From Sordaria brevicollis (Eukaryota > Ascomycota > Sordariomycetes > Sordariales > Sordariaceae), in the NCBI GenBank assembly GCA_033439795.1, contig JAUTDP010000009.1, positions 2,604,001 through 2,668,000 of the forward strand: a stretch of 64,000 nt of DNA, read 5' to 3'. The first letter of the stretch is position 1, and each line of letters opens with the position of its first letter. The notes beneath the pieces are model-generated. The model was not told the origin of the DNA, searched no databases, and worked only from the letters and a program-made list of their open reading frames with translations. Position numbers and translations under genes: made by a program. Shown in pieces: positions 48,101-56,366 of the stretch.

Positions 48101-48624
48101 GGTCGAACCAGGCGTGGTCACAGATGACTTATCAACCTCCGTCGCAGTCTCAGACTCAGTCAACGTTGCAGATCCAGTCTACCGCTCAGGCAACGTCGCA
48201 ATCCCAGTCGCAGTCCCAGTCACAATCTCAGTCTCGCGGCAAGATTAGGAGCACTCGTCCAACCAGCACCAGTTCTACGAAAGGCACCGCCGCCACGAGC
48301 AACAAGACCGAACGCGTTTCGACTCGCAGCTCTAACAGCGGCAAGTCCACCACCACCGGGACAAGCAAGTCAACAAGCCAGTCCAAACCCAAACCCTCCA
48401 AACCCTTTTCCAGCTCCAGCTCCACCTCCAAACCTGCCAAATCTTCTACATCGATAAGGCGTGCACCGTCCGTTAACATCGACAAACGCTCCCTCCGGGG
48501 CGCAAAGAGGTCAAGAGACGAAGAAAGAGAAGAAAGAGAAGGACAAGGACAAGGACAGGGAGGACAAGGAAGCAGCCACAGAAAGAGACAGAAACCGCTT
48601 AGATATCGGAACGAGGAGGAGTAG
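42136..48624 (+). CDS. set-7: PRC2 catalytic subunit, H3K27 methyltransferase (E(z)/EZH2)
   Basis: Single exon of 2,162 residues. The N-terminal 480 residues are Ser/Pro/Gln-rich. A conserved core follows: an MCSS/SANT-like part (CNICFTHDCEHGDID near residue 782; WADSEVSVLEDMFL to VYRKIKEL near 868-915), a CXC domain near 965-1060 with many paired Cys, and a SET domain near 1075-1215. The SET domain shows GYGLFTAEDI, IEYTGELI, YINHAS (NHS in animals) and ELFFNYGDNF, matching the cofactor and substrate sites of EZH2. The last ~950 residues are low complexity: acidic runs, Ser/Gly, Ala/Ser and Ser-Gln repeats, with two basic GAGRK motifs (GKRAGAGRKKRK, GARPGAGRKPTKR). With partners Eed and Suz12 it deposits H3K27me. 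A RIP-mutated element lies 1.4 kb upstream. Confidence 0.93.
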   Translation: MPVPDPLFSLAEPLTDESSRDGSSKSSDEEDEDMEVVSEGVRANAPTEGITFNGSIHYRDDLIHSHSQVSRGRGLSLWKRPTIIPREPSPVEVTYEMGHRKRDSHSSVNKSSSPAKSSTTSSSNRQGSETMTNNNTRARSGSVSSIGEGSSSKVDNSSTSDSRNRDTIQTSDTTQPLQTVSRPSSTASDTGKPPARVQDEAPKRKHPFIGKPELGPARRPNSFAPTRVLEGGNRMPKPIIESITRPPIQTAPKAAVGQPQNIQSSQPQSHNPSSSIPSQPSLKTPSQSAPTQTRPSSVFKPPNPPPGQPSSQAPHKETKVPPPIVGRNIVNAPPRPSQPAPLPTSGQVNGPQPGPQASYNLAKTLPPPIRPVVQPIRSGLLLSKPTPSRLPQSQPSPSDIPQPLASTTLPSQQSRPPQPESRPQPQAQMSTSQSQDQVSTSVISLSSGASQSPTPHPEVPNLTVEDIESKLEAITATLGEDHARYVEYLLDEAEQMAPEPRHLSDFDAFADMPALSADTASVSKDEDNMAFKLKVHHGDNGKPKAPTKSFDLPVVKIKTDKEAVPKYRFHHTEIKKNMLVPNTMLLFVPHLRDVDPNSEQEREYINWLNELDKLDKDSGFKTENRKEKFHKRIRDEIAATLSMYIEPWLKELGIDGVCSKSHLIRYMVSQEENKEHITPALRDAILSTCKENTDLTPEAEEAARKFTLAFNNVYGNNSVDPDRAITLRDVLLVEKRETVVDEKRAKVDSQAAPQATLEEDDELDKNELVTRVEASLSSYAVLGCNICFTHDCEHGDIDVHNYHRTFSLDTIGGVVRALKRKWTNQVASTGGDEDAVVATSKKAPQHLPCQNACYRHYDDGPAAASITAWADSEVSVLEDMFLCVGHSQTLRPQCIVATLLGRKCWEVYRKIKELGLTLPHVSPPQPKPAKVKPLPWYDRRKKCLMSDWSDQTSTHEFSIREIIDPCFHDGPCTKENPACPCANASPRPQLCDRFCHCTVDGCALKFTGCACHSTGKTCIQRQKEGKPCICIMLNRECDPVVCKGCGAKERADPDNAHNEALHSTGCQNVSLQRGVSKTVLLGKSQLEGCGYGLFTAEDISQDDFVIEYTGELISHDEGVRREARRGEGLQGTSSYLFTLLEHEGIWVDAAMYGNLSRYINHASESDKKACNITPKIVYVNNEYRIKFTALRDIKAGEELFFNYGDNFPNLTKKLLQDNEDDEPVTTTTTAGGTKKGGRRGRPAASTSTTIAQGTARKATTKASSSVVKGGKPTTTKPRRGIRKTATTMDIPPSDDDEDETWVKDPNTSSGPSYGYDEDEDDEDSYYPSGKKRKRRGGKRAGAGRKKRKTPSPEGEAGEGGEGGEGAGDGEEGGGDGAHEVGGRAAAAGTTSRRTRAVSEISDSQAERDDDDEPEFFSSEEQAEAEEEEEEEEDEEDSDDAPLSPSASRIVTRRKRQLRTTTIITTDTFAVGPKAAGTGASSSSESAYTTAASSSGSTPAPSQPGDGSGSASGSGDGDGPGDGSGEGGSEAQGEGQKPRSNRGGARPGAGRKPTKRLRLANSGSSSGSGSASASESTTGMRQWDRLKAGIASGSGSGSGSGFVTTSGSSSLSGSAPASATADPSTRVQSPRSRKGKRKADEADVHPTKNSSASASEAEAEQSESSHISKRRKPSPEPEASTTATTTNRTTTRSSRATAASVAAGAKAFLSPAAAAATSGGTMKIKSSAVSVTRSPGGLHARHHQQTASAAASASAAASASAASAASAASVLGAAAETQQAQQAQSQAHLRGGQSSRTSAAAASVISAQQAQAQAHQKAQLQRAREEHRSSLYHTAANFQPVSSEDGEDDDDDDGETSVASGSGEEEGEEDGDEESGDEGGNVDVDEEDEDADNGDDEAEGEGDAGDANDDEEEEEEFHGFDSEPGAASGSAAESSDDGDGGDDGDEEDNQSPVPSRGLRSRRPQASSSSSSEKPASTAPPVVGGKVLRQRSNQAWSQMTYQPPSQSQTQSTLQIQSTAQATSQSQSQSQSQSQSRGKIRSTRPTSTSSTKGTAATSNKTERVSTRSSNSGKSTTTGTSKSTSQSKPKPSKPFSSSSSTSKPAKSSTSIRRAPSVNIDKRSLRGAKRSRDEEREEREGQGQGQGGQGSSHRKRQKPLRYRNEEE

Positions 48625-50150
48625 GAATTTGACTTGTAGTCCGTTTGTTAGAGTACTGTTTCCTACTTTTCACTGAGGAGGGTTGACTCTTCGAGCTTTA
48701 TGGTGGAAGGTCGTGGTGTAGGGGGGGCGCATGGGCGGATGGTGGGTGAGAGGGGTGGCTGGAAGGGATAAGAAGGTGTAAGAAGAAGAAGATGTGGAAG
48801 AGCGTGATAGGAGCTAGTGAATAGAATGGGCGGAATGGAAGGGGAGTTGGATAGGCTCGATAGAGGAAGAGGTGAAGAGGCGCTCGAGAGGCGTTGGTTG
48901 TTATTTGAGAGATGAGGAATGGAAGGGTGAATGGATAGACAGGCGATGCGTTTGATGACTTAAGTTATTTTGCTTTTGTACATATTTTTGGGGTAGGAAG
49001 AGTGATAAACTGGAGTGGTTCGTTTAGGTTAGGATGGTTAGGTTAGATGCAAATTTAGAAAGTGCGAGTTACAATATTCGGCTTACTTGTCATGTCGTGA
49101 ACTGCGCGATGCTTCCTTACTCTAATAGTTTGTACGCCAATACCCGGACTTCATGAAGTTTAAGCCTCTGCGACTGACATGTAATAGATGACAATCTTCT
49201 TCCTTAGAAGCCTTATGACGCAGGGAATTACGTCTCGAAGCCCATGCATCTTCCAGGTGACCACCTTCCATTGACAGGGCAGCAGTCGCACTGCGTTTCC
49301 AACTTTCCATGCCCGTCAATTACATACCTAGCTAGGTATATGGTGAGGAGCCCGTCAAGTCTTCTTGTTGACAGACTCTCCCCCAGGATAAACATCATCA
49401 CACACATCTTGACGACTGACTGCCTCACCTACGCTGATTGCCACGCATCATCTTATGCCCTTAAACGGTAAGTATGATACCGGAATTTCTCTCCCAGGGA
49501 AATAATGGATAGAGGTACCTAAGCATTGTATCCCGGGAATTAGTAGAATGTATCGCTACAAGACCTACTCATCTGGATCGTCCATGAATATACAATTTTA
49601 TTGGTTTCATGGTAGAGGTATACTTTCTACTACCCTCTCAATCTTGTGACATGGTAGCCCAGACAGAAATTGGCCATAGATGATTGCCAGAGCGTACTGC
49701 ACTACATTCCACTTCAGCAGTTATTCGAACCAGTACCATGTCCTGTGAGCTTTTCCTACGTTAAGTAACATTAGTCATTGTACGAGCAAGTAGATAACTA
49801 CGTTAACAGAAGTTATGGGCTATAGCTGATATGATGTCTGTGGGAAACTCAACTGAGTGTTTGCGGCAACATTCATGTTACAACACAAATGAAAGATCAT
49901 CACCGGTCGGTCTCGGGTGATAGCTTTCTACGGCTGACTACGTGATCTGAATGCCAACCAGGACGAGCACGTCCATGTGTTGACCGTGATGAAAGCGCCG
50001 GCTTCAATTCTCAAACTTTACCATCAAGGCCATATCTTATGATTTGAACATACACTATCGAAGCGTTATCTCCAATACACATAACATGCTAAATTTACAA
50101 TTCGGGTATCTTGCTACTTCTTACTATGGTAGCCACGAATTACGTATTGC
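48625..50150. other. intergenic stretch, convergent 3' flanks of set-7 and RAD2
   Basis: Holds the 3' ends of both genes. Near 49024-49046 is a run of TTAGG-like units. Short ORFs (for example 49122-49428 minus) carry no motif. Confidence 0.55.
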
Positions 50151-53100
50151 TTACGCCTTAGCTCTCTTTCCTCGTCCTCGTCCTCTGGTGCTGCCTCTCT
50201 TGCCGCGCGAGTTTGAAGCTACGACATCCTCATTGTCCCCATCTTCCTCTTCCACTTGCTCCTCATCTCCGTCCTCCTCAACCTCAGCTTCAGTCTCAGC
50301 AGCGGCCTTCCCCTTCCCCTTGCCCCTCCCGCTTCCCTTACCCGTTCCCCTCTTCCTCTTCTTCTTCCCACCTTCTCCCTCCTCCCCATCCCCCATCAAC
50401 GGCGGGCCCATCGCCATCACCGGCAGCGCCGTCGAAAGCCCAGAACCACCACCCCTACCCCTAGCCTTCAACCTCCCCACCGCCTCCGCCATCCTCTTAC
50501 TTCCCCTCCCTTTATTATTACTCTCCCTTGGCGCAAACCCTTCCTCCCCCCCATTACCCCCTCCCTGCCCTCCCCCACCTAACGCCCTCACCGTCCCCGT
50601 CCCCGTACTACCCTCAAAAAACCTCGTAATATTACTCTGCGTCCCCTCCCTCTCCCTCCTATTCACATCCCTTATCACCGGCACCAGAACCTCATCCGTC
50701 CGTTCGGGGGACCACCCGATTGTTGACATGAGAAACTGGCGCAGACCTTCCAAGTCTGGGACGCCCCATTGAAACGGTTCGGGGGTGGAATCAACTTCGG
50801 GGTGAAGGTATGCTTCGAACACCGCTGGATTGGGAAAGCCGAGGGGGAGGAAAAGTTTCGTGGCGTGGCTTTTGCGAAACTTGCGTCTGAAGGGCGTGGC
50901 CAAAAGCTCTGGATCCGGGGTGGGACTACTCTGGATAGTGTGCCACCACTCCTTAAACTTCTTCAGCGAGGAAATCCCCCCCTCCCCCTCCCCATCTCCA
51001 TCCCCATCCAAAGCAGCAGAAAACTCCGACAAAACCTCAACAGCCGTAACCGGCCCAACCCCCTGTAACCCCTCGGTGTAATCACTCCCCAGCAACTGCG
51101 CCAACGCAATAAGCTGGTCCCTCCCCAACGATAACTCGCGCTCAATGTCGCTGGACAGGTAACACTCCACAAACTTATTCCCGTTAAACATATTCTTGTA
51201 CACCCTATTGCCGCCAAACAGAAAAGTGTCCGAGTCGTCCGTCACGATACCGTCTACCAGCCCCAACCTAACCAGCTCGGCGCACTGCGCCTCGGCTTCC
51301 ATGGGCGCGGTGATGTACGGGATGCCGAAGTACCGGAGTAAAGCTTGGCATTCGGTTACCATGATGGAAGTCACCTCGTCGGCGTCGCGCCGGTCTTTGC
51401 GCTGTTGGGTGCGCAGGGATTTCAGTTCGGCTTCGTAGGCGGCGGCGTTTTCTTGGAGGGTTTTTTTGGTGGAGGAGTGCGGGTTGAGTTCGGTGGCGAA
51501 GCGGGCGTGGGCTTCGGCTTCGGCGGCGAGGGAGGCGAGGAGTTCTTGTTCTTCTGGGTCGGAGAAGTCGTCTTCGAATTCGGAGAGGGCGGGGGCGTCG
51601 GGGTCGACCACATCCATGGAGGGGGCAGTGTCGTCGGGGTTAGGGGCGAGACCTTCGATGCGCTCTTGTTGGGCGGGAGGGGGCAGGACGTCTTTGAAGA
51701 GGTCGGCTTCTATTTGAGCGTCTTCGTCGGATTGGGTAGCAGGTGGGCCGAAGGTGAGGGTCATGGTTTGGGAGGGAAGGGTGACGTCTTCGAAAGTTAT
51801 GTCGTCGCCTTCTTCATTGGGGGTGGGTGAACGGCGGGAAGCTTCTGGCTCATCTGTTGGTTGTTCCTGAGAGGCATCGTCCAGTGAAGGCAGACTAGCC
51901 CCCGGCGTCTGAGTAGGCTTCTTGGGCGGAGGAGCATCGAGGATCTCAACATCATCGTCGCTTTCGTCGGATGACTCGATCAACATGATATCGTCCTGTC
52001 GTTGCTTGCGAATTCTGGCCTGCTCTTCACGAGCCAAGTCTTCATCCTCCTCGGCCATCTTCCTGTCGTGCTCTCGTTGTTTTCGTACAGTCTCACGGAT
52101 GTCTTCATCGTTGTTGGCTAGCCATGGAGGTAATGGCTTTGGGGCATCCTTCTTATTTTGGGCATCCTCCTCGGTTTCTCTCTCGAAACCGCCAGCTTCA
52201 TCATCCGAGCTGGGTTCCATCTCCCCAGTCTCAACTGGTCTGGGAGGTTCAGATACCTTCTTCTCCTGGGGCTGTGCATTTGGTCGACCGCCACCGAGCA
52301 ACTGCTTCCAATCCAGTTTCTCAAAAGGAAGGGGGCCTTTGAAGGGAGCATTAGCAGGAGCAGGACGGTTCTCAACCACTGGCTTTGGCGGAGGAGCCTT
52401 TGCTTGCTTCTTCCTGGCCGCCGCCATGGCTGCACGAATATCACCCTCGCTGTCACTGCTATCCGTACTCTCCCTTCGCTTTGGGACGGCAGCATTCGCC
52501 CTGTTGTTGACAATGTGTGCCACCATACGACCACTGGTGCTGACGATAGGCTTTGGGGCTTCGACTGCTTTTTGTGTCCATTCTGGAGGAGTGACTTCTT
52601 CAAACTCCATATCCTCATCCTCATCCTTTTCTGGTCGCACACCAACACCGTGTTGGTTCCGGAGGGACATTTCGATAGCTCGGTTCAAGTCTTCCTCCTC
52701 ATCAGCTTCTGCCACCTCTTCTTCAAACATGGCATCCTGTCCATTATCAACGAACAACGCCTCATCATCTTCCTCCTCCTCCATCTCTTCAGTCTTTCTA
52801 GACCCATAAAATGGCCTCCTCGTCTCACCATACCCCTTATCCTTCCGCGGAGCAGCCCTACTTGTCAACTTTGGCAACCGATTCAACCCTTCAATCGGTA
52901 CATCCTCAAACTCCACATCATCATCATCCTCCTCATCCTCATCCTCTCCCATCCCCTGAAACTGAAACTCCAACTCATCCACATCAATCGGATTCGTCAC
53001 CTGCCCCTTATCCTTCTCCTTACTCACCACCCCCAGGGCATAACCCCCCTCAGCCCCCTCATTCTTGACCAAAATATACTCCCTATTCTGATCCCCCGCC

Positions 53101-54041
53101 ACCCTCGTCGCATTAACCGCCAGCGTCAAATCCAGCCCCGTCATACCCATCTCATACATCAACCTCTGCGTCAAATGATTCCTCTCTTTCACTCTCTCAA
53201 TCTGAAACCGGCTGAAATCCATCCTGTTGGGGAACATGACATCCAGCTGCTCTTTACTCAGCCCCATTCTCAGTCTACTCCTCAGTCTTGCCGCATTGAG
53301 AATGTTGTACCGGTCCGCGGGGGGCAGGGACTTGAAGAACTCGCCGTCGAAATCAATCTTGGAGAAATCGTACAGGTTGATATCTTCCCCGTTTTCGAAC
53401 TGGCGCGCGTACTCTTCTAGTTCCTCGACGGACATGATTCGGGGGTCGTCGGGCTTGCCCATGCCTTCGATGCTGCCGTCGAGGTCGGGGAGGTGGTAGG
53501 CGTCTTGTTTGTGGAAGCGACGGGTTTTGAGGCGGTCTGGTTGGGACATGCCTAGTTCGTCGGCGTAGACTACGGTGGACATGTCTGGGAGTTGTTCTTG
53601 CTCTTCTTCCTCTGCCACAGCAGCAGCAGCAGTCTTCTTCCCCTCGCGCGCCTCCGCCCTTTTACGCCGTCGCTCCTCCTCCTCTTCAGCCATCCGATGC
53701 ATTTGCACCGCTAACAACTTGCCCGCTGTCCTCGTGGCATCATCGCGTCTCCCCTCTCGTCTTCGTCGACGGGCTTGGATGGTTGCGCGCTTGAGGGCTG
53801 GAGCACCGCCGTCGAAGACGAAGACGGGCTTGATGCCGTACCATAATAGTTTGCATATGCGCCGGAAGAAACCGACGACGTGGGAGTTGCGAAGGGCGTT
53901 GCCTTCTTTGTCGCGCACGGCTTTGAGGAATTGGTAGATCCAGATGGAGGCGTCGATGGCGAGGCGTTTGCGGTTGAGGGTGGAGAGGTTGGTGGGGCGG
54001 GCGCAGGGTTGGAGGACGGTCCAGAGGCCGTTGACACCCAT
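50151..54041 (-). CDS. RAD2: Rad2/XPG structure-specific endonuclease (nucleotide excision repair)
   Basis: Single exon, 1,296 residues. The N-region starts MGVNGLWTVLQPCARP and holds LAIDASIWIYQF and VFVFDGGAPALKR. A roughly 750-residue acidic spacer, typical of Rad2/XPG rather than FEN1, precedes the I-region (about 880-1010): APMEAEAQCAEL, DDSDTFLFGG and LGSDYTEGLQGVGPVTA. These carry the metal-binding acids of the FEN1/XPG family. In NER this nuclease cuts on the 3' side of a lesion. Near residue 1129 is QSNITRFF, a PCNA-interacting (PIP) motif as in human XPG. Basic clusters at the C-terminus (KKKRKRG, GKRAKA) are nuclear localisation signals. The gene is divergent from the Naa38-like gene. 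Confidence 0.95.
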   Translation of the reverse strand: MGVNGLWTVLQPCARPTNLSTLNRKRLAIDASIWIYQFLKAVRDKEGNALRNSHVVGFFRRICKLLWYGIKPVFVFDGGAPALKRATIQARRRRREGRRDDATRTAGKLLAVQMHRMAEEEEERRRKRAEAREGKKTAAAAVAEEEEQEQLPDMSTVVYADELGMSQPDRLKTRRFHKQDAYHLPDLDGSIEGMGKPDDPRIMSVEELEEYARQFENGEDINLYDFSKIDFDGEFFKSLPPADRYNILNAARLRSRLRMGLSKEQLDVMFPNRMDFSRFQIERVKERNHLTQRLMYEMGMTGLDLTLAVNATRVAGDQNREYILVKNEGAEGGYALGVVSKEKDKGQVTNPIDVDELEFQFQGMGEDEDEEDDDDVEFEDVPIEGLNRLPKLTSRAAPRKDKGYGETRRPFYGSRKTEEMEEEEDDEALFVDNGQDAMFEEEVAEADEEEDLNRAIEMSLRNQHGVGVRPEKDEDEDMEFEEVTPPEWTQKAVEAPKPIVSTSGRMVAHIVNNRANAAVPKRRESTDSSDSEGDIRAAMAAARKKQAKAPPPKPVVENRPAPANAPFKGPLPFEKLDWKQLLGGGRPNAQPQEKKVSEPPRPVETGEMEPSSDDEAGGFERETEEDAQNKKDAPKPLPPWLANNDEDIRETVRKQREHDRKMAEEDEDLAREEQARIRKQRQDDIMLIESSDESDDDVEILDAPPPKKPTQTPGASLPSLDDASQEQPTDEPEASRRSPTPNEEGDDITFEDVTLPSQTMTLTFGPPATQSDEDAQIEADLFKDVLPPPAQQERIEGLAPNPDDTAPSMDVVDPDAPALSEFEDDFSDPEEQELLASLAAEAEAHARFATELNPHSSTKKTLQENAAAYEAELKSLRTQQRKDRRDADEVTSIMVTECQALLRYFGIPYITAPMEAEAQCAELVRLGLVDGIVTDDSDTFLFGGNRVYKNMFNGNKFVECYLSSDIERELSLGRDQLIALAQLLGSDYTEGLQGVGPVTAVEVLSEFSAALDGDGDGEGEGGISSLKKFKEWWHTIQSSPTPDPELLATPFRRKFRKSHATKLFLPLGFPNPAVFEAYLHPEVDSTPEPFQWGVPDLEGLRQFLMSTIGWSPERTDEVLVPVIRDVNRREREGTQSNITRFFEGSTGTGTVRALGGGGQGGGNGGEEGFAPRESNNKGRGSKRMAEAVGRLKARGRGGGSGLSTALPVMAMGPPLMGDGEEGEGGKKKRKRGTGKGSGRGKGKGKAAAETEAEVEEDGDEEQVEEEDGDNEDVVASNSRGKRGSTRGRGRGKRAKA

Positions 54042-54815
54042 GGTGGGTGGTTGTTTGACGTCGTAATCGTGTTGTTGTGTTGGTGATGGTGTTGATAGTG
54101 GAAAAGGCCGTCAAGGTGCCCGGTAGAGAGATGTAAACGCGCTAACGGGGTGTGACGTCAGGGTAGAGAGAGGTGAGACAAACAGTCGCGGTGACTGGCC
54201 GAGATGTGATTTTTCACTTGGGTCGAGTGAGAAGACTCATGGTAAGGGAAAAGTTGAAGGTCAACAGTTCAGAGCAAAAGAAGTGGCAACGTGAAAATTC
54301 CAGTGATGGCAAGCTGACAAGTTCACGTTGATGATCGAGTGTTGTTGACGGCGATCCGCGGCTGCTGCCTGCCGGGTGACTCTTATCGCTTATCGCTTAT
54401 CGTACCGCTGCAGGCGAGCTCCGATAAGCATGCCTGCCCCACGATGCGCTTTCTGAGAGCAGGCCGGGAGCTTGGGCCCAGGGTTGGCGGTGGTCAACGA
54501 CAGCTCATTCCCGCAAACAGTCTCAACCCTGAACATCAACTGAAGTCATCACCAGAAATATCAAGAAGGCGCGGGCGCTGAACATCCATGATATTAACAA
54601 ATATTACATATCTAGCGGGACTCTGTTTTCAGTCTGATAAAACCATCTCCCCGAGTAAAACTCACTATTCAATACGAGACATACAAGCATCATCAACCGC
54701 CAACCGACCACTCATCTCACCATCCCGGCCACTCACTCACTCATTGAGCCAACCCCGGCCTATCCTCTCATCAACAAACGACACACTTATTCCAGAAAAT
54801 CACAAACCCACCATC
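54042..54815. promoter_or_regulatory. divergent promoter of RAD2 and the Naa38-like gene
   Basis: 774 bp between divergent starts. It contains three exact tandem CTTATCG units at 54382-54402 (GATAAG cores on minus) and a further GATAAG at 54423-54428. No coding feature supported. Confidence 0.55.
54382..54402 (+). promoter_or_regulatory. three tandem GATA-type sites
   Basis: CTTATCG occurs three times head to tail, and a fourth GATAAG lies about 20 bp away in the opposite orientation. GATA-family zinc-finger factors bind such sites in fungi. Binding here is inference. Confidence 0.5.
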
Positions 54816-55461
54816 ATGGCCGACCCAAGTGACCCAACCGCCACCTTCCTCCCCACAGAAAGGGAAGAAGCCACCGAATGGCTCAACACCCTCATCAACA
54901 AGAACCTCCGCGTATCCGTTACCGACGGCCGCATGTTCTGGGGTCAATTCAAGTGTGTTGATGCCGTACGTATCCCCCTCTCCCTCCTCCATATCTCTCT
55001 TATACTAACACTCCCCACAGGAAAGTAACATAATCCTCCAATCATGCTACGAATACCGCTTCCCCACCCCTTCCCAAATCGCCGCCGCAGCAGCAGCCGT
55101 TGTTAACCAACAACAACAACCACCCTCCAGCAGCACCACTATCACTTCCGGCTCGGCACTTCAAGCACCATCAGACCCTTCAACAGTTCCAACCCCAGAA
55201 ACCACCAATCCCAGTTCCGCCGACCTCGAACAAGCCTACGACAAAGCCGCCGCAGCAGGTAAACTCAAAATGGACCTCTCCTCTCGCTCTCTGGGACTGG
55301 TTGTCATTCCAGGGCAGTACATTACCAAGATTGAGTTGGAGGAGTTTGCTAGTCAGGTTAGGGCAAGGAACAACAAGAAGCAGGGGTTTCATCCGGGGTG
55401 GAGAGATGGAGGCAGTGGTGCTCCTCATGCTGCTGTTGGGGGGAATTGGGCGATTTCTTAG
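54816..55461 (+). CDS. LSM-domain protein, Naa38/LSMD1-like NatC auxiliary subunit
   Basis: Exons 54816-54965 and 55021-55461 (intron 55 bp, branch TACTAAC) encode 196 residues. I chose the ATG in CATCATGGCC. The Sm1 half is in exon 1: ATEWLNTLINKNLRVSVTDGRMFWGQFKCVDA, with the DGR turn and a conserved G. Exon 2 starts ESNIILQSCYEYRF and ends the Sm fold with RSLGLVVIPGQYITKIELEEF, as in Naa38. An insert of about 75 residues rich in Ala, Gln, Ser and Pro lies between the two Sm motifs, longer than in most family members. Naa38 assists Naa30/Naa35 in N-terminal acetylation by NatC. The tail (GFHPGWRDGGSG) is Gly-rich. Confidence 0.75.
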
Positions 55462-56366
55462 AAGGATGATATGAGGGCTAAGGAGGTTAGGGTGAGGTGG
55501 GGTGGGGGATGTTGATGATGATGTTGATGAGAATGGGGAAATGGAAAGGGAAAGGGAAGATGAAAAAGACGAAGACGGTGAGGACAGCGAGGATGATAAA
55601 CAAGAAGTAATATACACCCCCTCAACCTCCTCAACCACCTCAAAAGACTTAAAAGACTCATACCCCTCCACCCCTCCCAGTTCAGGATACACCGACGAGC
55701 GTGAGCGCGCATGGCGAGAGTGGCAAGACATGACACTTGGACGGACTAGCATCATTCAAGGTCAGATGTTTGGGCTCAAAGAACGATAGAGCAACATGTT
55801 TATGGAGTACAATACCAGCCGTTTCAAACCCATCCCTCCTAGGGAAAGCTGTTCATGAATTTTCCTGACTATGAGGATACCCATGGAGACCACTTTGAGC
55901 ATATAGTCTCATGCGACCAAAAGGGGACCGATCAGGGGTAAGTAAACAGTTTCTTCCCCAGCCCAGATTCGCAAGGTTATTGTGGTCTTCTTATCAAGCC
56001 TTCACTATTCTCGACATGTTTTAGTACAATGCTAACTGGCAAGACACTTTGAACACATGCAGCAGCAAACAGCAATCGCTGCGTGTCTTCACACTCGTAC
56101 TAACAGCGCGAGACATACCGATCATGAATGGATATGATGGAAAGTTTATGCTGATCTAGTCGACCTATAGGGAAGATATCAAATCTAGTCGACGCCTAAG
56201 CCCATTCTGTGCATCTCATCCATCGTTTTCTCCCCTTCAAATGCCCTATGTATCCCACCTCATGTATTCCCTCTTTTGTATTCCACCAGTGAGCCAGACG
56301 AAACTAACAAACCATTCTACCAGTCAGACTCCTTTCTTCCATCCACCCCCCCTGTATCCGATCCCT
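55462..56366. other. intergenic stretch with an acidic downstream ORF
   Basis: It begins with an open frame (ATG at 55541 to 55789) just after the Naa38-like stop; see findings. The rest, towards the minus-strand TOS1 gene, holds no recognisable feature. Confidence 0.5.

Noticed and set aside
52158..53420. 420-codon plus-strand ORF
   Set aside because: It lies antisense to RAD2 in the acidic spacer; its Leu/Ile/His-rich translation is the mirror of Glu/Asp codons.
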